Assembly: GCA_016859345.1 (NCBI GenBank)
Contig: CM029121.1
Location: forward strand, 7,257,911-7,321,910
Length of the DNA: 64,000 bases
DNA from: Istiophorus platypterus
Lineage: Eukaryota; Chordata; Actinopteri; Istiophoriformes; Istiophoridae
Direction of reading: 5' to 3'
The position numbers and the translations under genes are program-made. Under the pieces are notes generated by a model. The model saw nothing but the letters and a program-made list of their open reading frames with translations, was not told the DNA's origin and did no database searches. Positions 9,201 through 18,600 of the stretch are shown piece after piece (position 1 is the stretch's first letter; every line of letters starts with the position of its first letter).

Positions 9201-11266
9201 AAGGCATGGTCCAAAGTGGAGACTGGAAAAGAGATTCAATGAAATAAGAGCAGCTCAAGTGTTTAGCAAGCAATGGTTTGTTTTGTTGTGTTTTCTTTTT
9301 TACCTTATAACAACTGGAATAAAAACCTAATTTCCAAAAGTAAACATGATATGTAAAAAAAAGCCAGAAATATGTCATGGAACTATGCTTGTCTCTAACC
9401 AGCTGATGATAGAATGAATTCTCAAAGATATCACTGTGAATTTTGCAAAATGTGTTGAACCAGATGTTGCTTACCAGCAGCTCTTGTGGTCTGATGGAGT
9501 TATCTGTGTAGATACAAAGCTTCTCTGCAGTTAAAGGACGAGTCTCTTTCAATTTGGATGCAAGAAACATGCAGACTGCTCCCAGCAGCTGCAGGTTACA
9601 CTTTTTGGTGGGTACCACGGCTAAAAATCTGTCTAAGTAGTTCATGGCCAAGGGAAAAACTTCTTCCTCGCACTTCTGTTCCTCACAAACCTGAATAAAG
9701 AGACAGCAGACAATGCAGTAATGTTCAGCATTTGGAATCAGTAACCCACCATGCAGCAATCTGACGTCTGTTCCAGCACTTGAAATCTATGTAAAACTTT
9801 TGTCAGGTAACGAAACAAAAGTCTAATTACATAAAGAGCACATATAAATTCAATGACACACATAGTTGGGGCCCGGCCAAGAATTTGCGCCCAGCCCTAA
9901 TCGGTTGCGACATCATAAATTAATTCGAAATAGATTATTTTACAAAGAATGAAATAAGTCTCAGACAAATACTGTCAATAGAGTCACATTCCTGCAGTTC
10001 ATTGACTAAGAAATGAATTCAAGTCACAATCAGCCGAGCCAAAAAAACACCCCGACAGCGCAGCACACGGAAACACACTTTTTTTCATTCGTCATATTTT
10101 CATAAAATAATTAAAAATATAAATAAATTATCTAGACCAACTTTTTTCGCATCATAATGTTCAGGGGGGCTTTCCACATCATATCCGACAATTCATATCT
10201 AAATCCATTCACGGTAAATATGAATAAAATGTCAAAATTAAAGCCATGTAGCAAGAGGTCGGTATGGTGTGCGTCACCGCCGATCCGATATGTTTATTTC
10301 AAAAATTAATTAAAAATCTCCAGTGGGTAGGACCCGGGCGATATTTACATGAAAATAAAGCTCAAACCCTCGAGATTGTTTGCAGATGGGTGTTGAGCAT
10401 AAATACTTGACCGAGTGACAAAAATCGAACATAATTCCAGAGTGAGGCATTGCGACGGGGGAAGACCAAAAGGACAGATAAGGCCCTCGCCCTTCCGACA
10501 TTTAAAATAGATACCTAAAATATTTGCAACGCTTTTTGTGCTCGTTTCTATATTCCGTGGACACCCAAGAGCCTCCTCTGTCAATACCGATGGGCTTTAA
10601 CCGCTGTTATTGCGTTTATGACACTGTAAAGTCCTCTTAAAAGCACAAGCGCTCCTGTAAAAACCAACATGGCGATAGAACAGCGCAGGGCAACATTGCA
10701 TTGGGAGTGCATACGTGTGCATGGAAATATTCAGGCAATCTAAAATAATAACATTAAAGAATCAACAGGCAGCTTGTACGGACACCCTGTGAAGCATTTG
10801 AAAGAAATTCTCCGGTGTCACAGATATCAAACCTAGCAGTTTCATAAACGCAGTCTTCGTGGCCGGACTTTAAAAATGGTAAGAAATGTCGGAAAACGAC
10901 ACATTTGCTTAATATGAGGAATAAGCAGTCGGGGACGAGAGCTGTAAGTCTCATCTACTGTCCATAATTTGCAAACAGAGCTCAGTAAAGCAGTAATGAA
11001 ACAAAAGCAGGAGGCTTTAAAGTCGAGCACGGAAATAATAAGACTTGTCAGCACTCGGTGTTTCGATATACCTCCAACATCCAAGTAGCGACCATCCTCC
11101 GCATAAACGGCTGTATATCTTTCTGGACGACTTTGAAATAGGAATACTGGGGTAGAAACCTCTCCTCTATGGTCAACAAGTTCTGCAGGACTTTGTCATC
11201 GCACAGGAGGTTCGGATCGGGACGAGCTCGTATGATGGTGTCCATTTCGAGGCAGAGCAGCTCCAT
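6055..11266 (-). CDS. ccnd2: Cyclin D2, 5' part of the gene (coding exons 1-3 of an expected 5)
   Basis: Cyclin D2 binds CDK4/CDK6 in the nucleus and drives RB phosphorylation at the G1/S transition. The three exons join in frame at 11072/9690 and 9475/6220 to give residues 1-192. The order is an LxCxE RB-binding motif (residues 3-7), the N-terminal cyclin box (about 25-150) with the MRRMVATWM helix at residues 55-63, the CEEQKCEEEVFPLAMNYLDRF block, and the start of the C-terminal cyclin fold. Exon 1 and 2 coding lengths (195 and 216 bp) equal those I recall for human CCND2. The protein is closer to CCND2 than to CCND1 or CCND3, for example MELLC at the start and GAVCMFLASKLKET in exon 2. 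The C-terminal exons, which would carry the MYPPSMIATGS block and the degradation threonine, were not found and probably lie left of base 1. The choice between ccnd2a and ccnd2b is open. Confidence 0.95.
6224..6292. repeat. (GA)n tract forming the exon 3 polypyrimidine tract
   Basis: A GA repeat with GACAGAGAGACAGAGAG interruptions on the plus strand reads as a CT repeat on the minus strand, directly upstream of the exon 3 acceptor of ccnd2. It supplies the polypyrimidine tract. Confidence 0.9.
7366..7380. repeat. (GA)n short tract
   Basis: About seven GA units in ccnd2 intron 2, preceded by a purine-rich lead-in from 7346. Confidence 0.85.
8715..8791. mobile_element. Short MITE-like element (Tc1/mariner type) in ccnd2 intron 2
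   Basis: The left end, CAGCGGGGTCCAAAAGTGAG, is mirrored by an imperfect inverted copy ending ...GGACACCCCTG. Both ends are flanked by TA (8713-8714 and 8792-8793), the target duplication of Tc1/mariner elements. The left end resembles a terminus I recall from many fish genomes (CAGTGGGGTCCAAAAG...). At 77 bp it has no coding capacity and looks like a strongly deleted, non-autonomous copy. Its strand is undefined. Confidence 0.55.
9068..9082 (+). promoter_or_regulatory. CTCF-like binding site in ccnd2 intron 2
   Basis: The 15-mer CCACCAGATGGCGAT matches the CTCF consensus CCASYAGRKGGCRSY at 14 of 15 positions, on the plus strand. It lies about 390 bp downstream of exon 2 in the direction of transcription. 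A motif of this quality is a plausible insulator or loop anchor. Occupancy cannot be judged from sequence. Confidence 0.5.
9475..9690 (-). CDS. ccnd2: ccnd2 coding exon 2 (residues 66-137)
   Basis: The exon is 216 bp, exactly 72 codons, and is flanked by acceptor ...TTCAG and donor GTAAGC. It encodes VCEEQKCEEEVFPLAMNYLD followed by RFLAVVPTKKCNLQLLGAVC, MFLASKLKETRPLTAEKLCI and YTDNSIRPQELL. This is the core of the N-terminal cyclin box that contacts CDK4/6. K111 aligns with the CDK-activating lysine of human cyclin D1 (K112), so kinase activation looks intact. Differences from human CCND2 are conservative. No stop, frameshift or missing block is seen. Confidence 0.96.
9691..11071 (-). other. 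ccnd2: ccnd2 intron 1
   Basis: This 1381-bp phase 0 intron has donor GTATAT and acceptor ...TTATTCAG. The stretch from about 10260 to 10700 has scattered CpGs. No repeats or other genes were recognised. Confidence 0.92.
11072..11266 (-). CDS. ccnd2: ccnd2 coding exon 1 (residues 1-65)
   Basis: The exon opens with MELLCLEMD, giving the LxCxE RB pocket-binding motif as L3-x-C5-x-E7. It continues through NLLTIEERFLPQYSYF and the VQKDIQPFMRRMVATWMLE segment that forms the first helix of the cyclin box. The ATG at 11266-11264 is chosen because it matches the family N terminus and sits in a strong Kozak context (ACC before ATGG). The frame stays open upstream to about 11455 but contains no in-frame ATG there. 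The exon ends in GAG at 11072, followed by the donor GTATAT (11071 downward). Its 195 bp is exactly 65 codons, so intron 1 is phase 0. Confidence 0.96.
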
Positions 11267-11379
11267 GGTGCTGGTGCTTTCACTTGAGTAAAAAAGTAGG
11301 GTTTTTCTCTCGGAAGCGTAAAAGCAGTGCTGCAGCGCGAAAATGCAAAATGATGGTAGGGAAAGTCTGTTAGAGGCAT
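11173..11379 (-). other. Upstream ORF overlapping the ccnd2 start codon, out of frame
   Basis: A minus-strand ATG at 11379-11377 begins a 68-codon frame that passes the ccnd2 ATG (11266) in another frame and stops at 11173. Its Kozak context is weak (T at -3), whereas the ccnd2 ATG is strong. It resembles no protein I know. If the transcript starts upstream of 11379, this uORF could dampen cyclin D2 translation, with leaky scanning reaching the main start. It could also be chance. Confidence 0.3.
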
Positions 11380-11600
11380 AAAAAAGTGAGACTGCAGGGG
11401 CTCCGTAAGAGTAGTCCTGCCTCTCCTTGTTGAGAACTTTTTCCTCTCTCCCCACAGTGCGCCTCTACTTTCATCCGCCTGGCTAGATCAGGCGCATTTC
11501 AAGCCTGCCCTGCATGCGCCACTGACGCAATTCACTTCATTACCTCTGTATAGACCAGACGCAACATGCTGCACTCCTGTCCCTCCTTCTTCTATTCTGG
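11267..11600 (-). promoter_or_regulatory. ccnd2: ccnd2 5' UTR and proximal promoter
   Basis: This stretch lies immediately upstream of the ccnd2 start. No TSS can be fixed from sequence alone. On the minus strand I see a weak TATA-like CTATACAG at about 11548-11555, a CRE/ATF-like TTGCGTCA at 11523-11530, and an NRF1-like GCGCATGCA at about 11511-11519. If the TATA-like box is used, transcription would start near 11520 and give a 5' UTR of about 250 nt. An out-of-frame ATG at 11379 opens a reading frame that overlaps the ccnd2 start. Confidence 0.5.
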
Positions 11601-11770
11601 CATACAGGACAGCTTTCTCTAGACTTGTTTCATTTCAGAATTTAAAAAGCTGACACCCTCCCAAAGGTAGATCCACAGCACTATAGCAAAAGATGCAGAG
11701 CAGATGGGTCTGAAATTGAGATTAATCAGATTTTTTTTTACTTACTTTACTGACTTGGGTTGAAATAAAC

Positions 11771-11772
<2 letters not shown>

Positions 11773-11822
<50 letters not shown>
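11773..11822. repeat. (TA)n microsatellite upstream of ccnd2
   Basis: About 25 uninterrupted AT units lie roughly 500 bp upstream of the ccnd2 start. The tract is likely polymorphic and could form a cruciform. Confidence 0.95.
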
Positions 11823-11823
<1 letters not shown>

Positions 11824-12201
11824 CATTTTATGGCTATATCAAACTGTGTGACTGATTCACGTTTAATGAGAGCAGGGTGCAATCAGGTAAAAGTTTTTGT
11901 ATTTTTATGGATCCATCTCTTAAATTGCTACTCGACTGCCTTCAGTGGATCAGCACAGACATAGTGACATTTCAGCTAACATATTTCAAATAAATGAACG
12001 TCTAATTCACCGTTGTTTTATAATTACACATATTTACAACCTTCAACGGCTTCAAGAACAAACTCTACTTCCCAAAGTGCAGCAAGTGCCCCCTTGTGAA
12101 AGTAATTTGAATATTAGTTTGGATTAGAAAGAAAAAAAAAAACCTAAAGTAATCGACTAATTCGTTTCGATTTCTGGTTAAACCAAGTTACCAGTCAGTT
12201 G

Positions 12202-12380
12202 TTTTTTTTTTTTTTTTTTTTTTTCAAATGGACTCAGTGAACCTCCGCTCTGAGGATGACGCATGTAGATCCTGTACGTATGTGGCCATAAACACTGCAT
12301 GTTAACTTACATAGGCATGTGCGAGAGCACGGACGCACGTAAAGGACAGACTCACCCAGCCGCAGTCTCTCTCTCTCTAT

Positions 12381-12434
<54 letters not shown>

Positions 12435-12472
12435 GACAAACATGGTCTTACTAACTTTTTTTTTTTTTTTTT
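12202..12472. repeat. Compound simple-repeat block: T23, (CT)n, (CA)n, T17
   Basis: T23 lies at 12202-12224, CT-rich sequence at 12366-12380, (CA)23 at 12383-12428 and T17 at 12456-12472. The two T tracts and the CA tract fall within 270 bp. Confidence 0.92.
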
Positions 12473-12999
12473 AAATAGCAGACACAAACTGCTTGTGGTT
12501 TAAGAGATAGCTTTCTAGGAAATTTGAAGCAGCTTTCTTTTTTTCCTGCATCTTCTCTTAAAGATATCAGAAAGATGAGACTCGTTGCTTTGTTCAGCCC
12601 AAATAATATCAACCGACTCGCCAACTGACCTCTAAGATAGACCTATGTAATAATTTACATGGGAAAACAAGCAGGTTGAAACGAGGCTGAGTGTGTAAGT
12701 CAATGAACAGATAATTAAAAAAATGACTGCCAAATAATTTAGCCTCACAAAGAGAATCTACACGGGTAAATATGCTAATCCCTCTCCTATTCTTAGTCAA
12801 CTTCAAAGACTGAGCCTTGAATGAAACGAGTCTTCAGTGCGTCAGGGGAAGACTGGGGACTGTAAAGTCCATAGAGCTTTAGAGCTGTTAATTTCCATCC
12901 GAAGCCTGTTGCCTATATAGCAATGCTTGTGAGAAAAGTGGGGGAAATGTCTCTTTAAAGCTTTTTTTCCAGTCTAAGTTGTTTCCTCCTCCCTGTGTG

Positions 13000-13070
13000 T
13001 CTATTCGCATAGCCAATAGTTCCGCAGCGCTCGACCGCGGCTGTGCGATTGTTACTGGGCAGACTTCTAC
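13000..13070. promoter_or_regulatory. Small GC-rich segment with CCAAT box
   Basis: AGCCAATAG at about 13010-13018 is followed by six CpGs within 30 bp (CCGCAGCGCTCGACCGCGGC and adjacent bases). It resembles a promoter fragment, but no transcript direction can be assigned. Confidence 0.3.
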
Positions 13071-13073
13071 ACC

Positions 13074-13076
<3 letters not shown>

Positions 13077-13115
<39 letters not shown>

Positions 13116-13153
13116 GCTCTCCTCCTCCTCCTCCTCCTCCTCCTCCTCCTCCT
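13077..13153. repeat. (CT)n followed by (TCC)n tract
   Basis: A pure CT run (13077-13104) passes through an interrupted CT run into about 12 TCC units (13118-13153). The strand is entirely pyrimidine apart from two G interruptions, so triplex (H-DNA) formation is possible. Open frames through it are an artefact of the repeat. Confidence 0.92.
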
Positions 13154-14279
13154 TCAACTACTGTGGTCATTTATCAGTCTCACGTCTTAATGGGTGTCGC
13201 TGCTGCTGAAACAGCCTATCTGACACCCACATCAGGGTGTCTCGAGTGGAGTGAAGTTTCAAGAATTCTTGTTCGGTCGGAAGAGAAGCTACGAATCAAT
13301 TTAGTCGCACACTTACTGGTAAAAAAAAAAGAAAAAGAAAAAGAAAAGGTTCCACAGGAGAGAAACTTTGTGTCTGAAGGGGCACATTTCCGCATCCATT
13401 GCAATTAATTGTTGCATTTTTTCCCTTTTTTGGAGCAAGTGTCAGTGTCTTGAATCCCTGCGGAATGAGATCTCCTCGCTGATTAAAAAACTTCGAAAAT
13501 AATCGAATTTTTCTCAATCTTACTTAAAAATGCCTTCCGTTTAAAAAAATGATCTCGACTATATGGTCGATCAAACTAGTGATTAAATCGATCGTTTTCT
13601 CATTTAATTAAGGCAGCAACATGTGTATAAATCCTCTCTTGACTTCAAATGATCATATTTCTACATGGTGGGCAAAGATGAGGAAAAATAAGCTCAAAGT
13701 AATCGAATCTAGGAGCTGGGCTTTTTTTTTCTGATAAAACTTACAATTTCATAGAGATTAAAGTAACCAGACCCAATCTACTGGGTGCTGAGGTGGCGAA
13801 GCAGGTGCATCCCAAACCTCCGCATGTCCAACTGCGTCAGGTGCATCCAGCTCACCAGGATGCGCAAATACGCATCCAAGAGCCATGAACGGCAACTTAG
13901 AATCACGCTCTTACGTTAGTAATGGCCACAGTTCTCACTGATACAGGAAAGTTAGTCATTAAAAGTAAAAAAAAAAAAAAAATCAAAAAAAAAATCTCAA
14001 GCTCATTCATCATCAGCATGCACTGCAAAATGCCCATGTGGAGATATACACAATCTTGAAATCTTGCTATCATAAAAATAATAATAATAAAAAAAGAAAG
14101 AAAAGAAAAAAAAACCCAAATGAGTGAAAGGTGAAAGATGAACAATCGAGCACTACCTCGAACCGAGTATGGTAATATAGGCAAGATACGTATCTAAAAT
14201 CTTCACTGATCAAGGCGCATCTCAATCTCCCTCTGTCAAACATTTGAATAGATCAACCTGTCGCACTGACACGCTGCTG

Positions 14280-14680
14280 TATTTACACAGTTTCCCCCAC
14301 AAGCCCTGCAGCGGAACAGTGACGCCAGCGGCTCCTCTGGGTGAGCTCAGCAGCGATCTGTCCCCAGAAACCTTCAATTACCGCCTCAGAATATGGTCGG
14401 AACCCGCCCACCTGGGTCAGACACGGGCACTAGTCCCGACCCGAACTGTACCCGGGCCGCGCTGGGGAGGGGAGGGGAGGGGGGTCAATAATTACTCAAG
14501 TTTGAAAAGTTTGGTGAAATCCCGGCACTGCACACTGCAAGAAATATCCATCGGGACAAATTATTTTTATAGGGTGTCGGGGTTTCACGTCTCATTTTCT
14601 TTATCAAGCCTTATCAAAAGTGACGCATGGGGCGCGGGACGAGCCCACCTGTCGGCAGCTCATCAAATGGCGCTATTTTC
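14280..14680. promoter_or_regulatory. CpG-rich block upstream of ccnd2
   Basis: I count about 23 CpGs in roughly 400 bp, far above the surrounding AT-rich sequence, with clusters such as CCCGACCCGAAC and CCCGGGCCGCGC. It may be an upstream part of the ccnd2 promoter or the promoter of a divergent non-coding transcript, as CCND2-AS1 is in human. The 170-codon open frame across it (14244-14756, plus strand) resembles no protein I know. Confidence 0.4.
14464..14484 (+). other. G-quadruplex motif
   Basis: Four G runs (4, 4, 4 and 6 bases) are separated by single A bases on the plus strand. This is a textbook motif for a stable parallel G-quadruplex. It lies inside the CpG-rich block about 3.2 kb upstream of ccnd2. 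Confidence 0.8.
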
Positions 14681-14799
14681 TAGGAACCAGAGAAGTTATT
14701 TCCCTTTGTTATTCATTTCTTTAGTGGCAGATGATTCTAGAAAATACCCGAAATAATGCACTGAAAACAAGCAAAATTATTTGCAGAATTTTCCGCCTT

Positions 14800-17700
14800 T
14801 TTTAAAATTTTTTTTTTTTTTTTTAATAACAACACATTTGAAAGGCATGAATAAAAGACTAAGAGTGGTCACTTTTTGCAGTGAGGATCGTGCAGTGACT
14901 CATCACCACTGCACCTTTCACAGTTTAAATCACCGTTACAACGACCAGAGACAAACAGGCAACACCCCGATCATCACAGTACCTCTTCGTTTTTTTTCTT
15001 CTTCTGTTACCGACATCAACATAGGACCCATGACTCTGAGAAAAATGTCCCACACGACACAAAAACTGTCGGAGGGGAATTTGGGCTAGAGACAAGTGTG
15101 AAATGACAGCATTCAGGTCTGAGTATCTTTGTTTGGAAGTACAACACAAAGGGGGGACAAATTAAACAGCCCTGCCTTTCAAAACAAGCCTGTAAACTTT
15201 ATTTTCTATGAATCTGTCAGGCACATTGTAGATTCCAGTTCCCAAGAAATATAAACAGGAAACATTCATCGTTTCTATGACTAAAATTAATGCACAAACA
15301 ATTCATTTGATGTAAGTTTTTATAAATACCAAAAGTTAAAATGTCTGCATTAAAAGAACAGTGATGAAGTAGAGCAGCTCATAAGTTTTTCTATTAGGTG
15401 ACACATTCATCAACCCAAAAGTGAAACTAAAATGAACAAGACCAGACAGTCAACATTTGTTTTTTAACAAAGCTTTTCCATACTGCATCTAAACTAGTTT
15501 AAATAGATAAGATCTCTTCAGCAATGTGCAAAGAAAATACCTCAAACACAGTCTAAAAACAACACACCTGCACCAGCAGGTCATCAACTGCCAGGCAGGA
15601 AATACACCTCTTTTTAAAATAAAAAAAATTTAAATAAAACTAAATGACATTGAATTAAAAGATTACTTGTGTATTATTCTAATCTAGCATGACCTAATTC
15701 ATCATAATGTTTCTTTTAGGAATTCAAAGAAAAAAAAATATTTAATAGATTTGATGTAACAAAGAAACTCTGGTGGATTTATTTGAAATTCCACCTGTGT
15801 CTCCTTACTTTGAATTACGCATTAATCGTTTATATATCCACATTCAAACTGTTTATATATTTTATCCTCATTTTTATCATGATTCATCGAAGGAATAATT
15901 TTTGAAAGATTTTTGATAAAGGCATTACCACTCTAACTATGACAGATTATTGTTGAATAGTTGAGGAACTGACTGATTTACTGAAATGAATTCAGAGATT
16001 TAATTATTTTAAAGAAAATAACATAAATAAAATGAAACATTTCATTCTCAAAATTCAAATGTGTTCATTTCTTAATTTTCCTGATATCAAATCCATTGGA
16101 TTTCTTTTTTGTTTAGATTCTATTAACATATAAAATATATTACAATTGAATTGAAAATAGAGCACACATGGAGTAATGTTTAGGAAGGTGGGAATTGTAC
16201 GAGGACAAACAAATTTAATGTATTAATCAATTAAATTTTAACTTCAAAAATATGTCTTCATTTGTACAGTCATTCACTTTGGAAGAAAAAAGAGCAATTT
16301 AACATGGAGGCAGTTTATTCAAACAGTCAAGCAGCAGGTGAAATGCCATCAACAGCCCTAACATGAGCATCCAGCAGCCTCCTCCCCCTCTGCTCCAACT
16401 AAGAGACTGTTGATTTGGCTGCTATCTAAACCTCTCAGGTCCCTTCCTGTCAGGACCGGAGAAGGACACAGAAGAAAATGGAGACATTCAGGGAGCAACA
16501 TCTGACAGCAGCGGCAGACTCTACTAATGGCTTCTCTGACAACTTCAGAACAACTGTTGTGACCCAAATAATAAAAATATAAATACACAAACAAGACGAT
16601 AGTTTCAGATGTTGTACATGCTTCCATCCTGATCTCAAGAGGCACGATGTAATGGCTTCTGATGAATCACAATTTAATTCACATCAAAACATCACTCATA
16701 CATGTATATCATTTGCTTATCATGCTCACATTTCCCCATTTTTGCTGTATTTTTCTTTGGTTGAATAACTGCAGATGTGAGCACCAGACAACAACAATAC
16801 AGAGAAAACTTACTCATCCATGATAAAAAAAACACCAGACTTCATGCAAAACCCATCTCAGGGAAAACTTATCTCCAACCGAACAGTTTGAAACATCACA
16901 AACAGTTTATCGGTAAGAAAAAAAAACCAAAACAAAACACAAAAAACTCTGCATGTGGTGTTGATGCATTAAGTGTTTGAGTCCTTACATACAAAATCTA
17001 CAGGTGTCACACTTTTCCTTACCTAAAATTTCAAATGCTTACAAACATTGTTTTTGCTGTAAACGGAATCCACGTGACCAAGCGTCCTGGGTTAAAGCTT
17101 AATCCAGTTAAATGCAGAATAGCACCAAAAAAATACCCAAATTTCAGTTTTTCCACTAGAATTCTGCATGTATTGCTGCTGAGCTGCAGCACCAAAGTGA
17201 TCAATCAAAACGGCTGTCACCATCACGTCCAGAAATAGACTCCAGAATAGACTCAAGTCTTTTTGATTTTACACACAGAAAGACACAGTCATACAAAAAA
17301 GAAAGACAGTCAAACAACTGTTGGCCACCTTTTGAAGAGGGATGCTACATGATAAAGAAAGAGCTTCTTGTATATCAGCAGAGTTTCCACCGGATCCTCT
17401 CTCCATCGATCAGCTGCCATGCTAAAAGGCACTTTCTCCAAATCATTGTGAAGGAATCTTTAGTTTTACCTGCAACGTTGGGAGCATTTCCCTGTTTTTA
17501 ATGTGTGTCCAGCCGTGATGTGAGACTCATCTCTGACATCTCCACTAACCACCTGTGGGATTTCTCCCCTCTATGACTGATGATACAACAATGCAGCTTT
17601 GGCATTGAGTGCTTGCCCCACACACTTTCCTCGGACTCCCTCTGAAATTCTTTTTGCAAACATGTCCTCCCGAATTCTTTGAGACATGCCCTTATCTCAT

Positions 17701-18600
17701 TAACTGGAAAAGAAACAAGGGGAAGCAGAAAACATGAAGAACAAAGTCTTAATTATTGTCTCTTGATGTACTCTGGACAAGATGTTGAGTGCACAATTGT
17801 GGAGGGAGGTGAGAGCCCTCTGCGTAGAAAAGGAGACATCTACCTCAGGTACGATACCTTTCAGTGCCTCCTCAAAATGCATCCGCTGAGAGCATGGTGG
17901 TGCATTGGTGTTAACAGGCATTCAACTGCTTTCAGCGGCAGTGTGTGTGATTAACCCTCTATTAATCCTCATTAATCAAGCTAACAAAACATTGTTATTT
18001 ACAGCATTAAATTGACAGAGCAGCACTTGCACAGAGCACAAGACCTTGTTAATGTTTGGCAACCATCAGAGTTGCTGGGTGCGAATGCCCAAATTAACAA
18101 CATTTCAGTCTCTGTGCAGCACACAACTGTTACATTAGAGATCTATGTATGTGTTGTGAAACTTCAGAATTTTTTGATGGTGCACTCATTGCATTATCTG
18201 TGCACAAGGACAATGAATAATTCAGCTTGGCTTTAGCATGTTGTGAAAAATTAATCAGATGTTAATTTAATGTTACACCTGGTACTTTTCAGGCAGAGAA
18301 GAACTCAGATCAGTTGTAAACACAAAGCAGTAGCTCTATGCGGTGTGTTTTTTAACTTTTACCTCTGTAACAAGTTTAAACATGTACGTATGAGCAAGGT
18401 TTAACTTGATCAATTTTATTCAAAGAAATTCCAGGTAACTCAGTGTTCCAGTCCTGTACACTTTACTAAGAAGAAGCTGCTCAGTAAAGTGGAGATATCA
18501 ACATTGCCTTCACACCAAAAGGTTCCTGTTAGTACAATCGCGTCATAACAGCTGTGTGTTTATGTGAAAACAATGACACATTTCTTCAACCATTGTTACT
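14800..18600. other. AT-rich non-coding stretch
   Basis: No supportable gene on either strand. The 15600-16320 part is especially AT-rich, with many TTTAAAT and ATTAAT motifs. Short open frames here lack family resemblance. No large repeat was recognised. Confidence 0.6.

Larger units (their letters stand above)
6221..9474 (-). other. ccnd2: ccnd2 intron 2
   Basis: This 3254-bp intron has donor GTAAGC (9474 downward) and an acceptor CAG after a CT-rich repeat (6221 upward). It contains (GA)n tracts at 6224-6292 and 7366-7380, a GT-rich tract near 6630-6660, a small MITE-like element at 8715-8791 and a CTCF-like motif at 9068-9082. No coding exon of another gene was recognised. Confidence 0.9.

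Noticed and set aside
12955..13170. Minus-strand frame with poly-Gly/poly-Glu and Arg-Glu repeats
   Set aside because: Produced by the (CT)n(TCC)n tract.
14244..14756. 170-codon open frame on the plus strand
   Set aside because: It coincides with the CpG-rich block, where stop codons are rare by composition. The protein has no recognisable domain.
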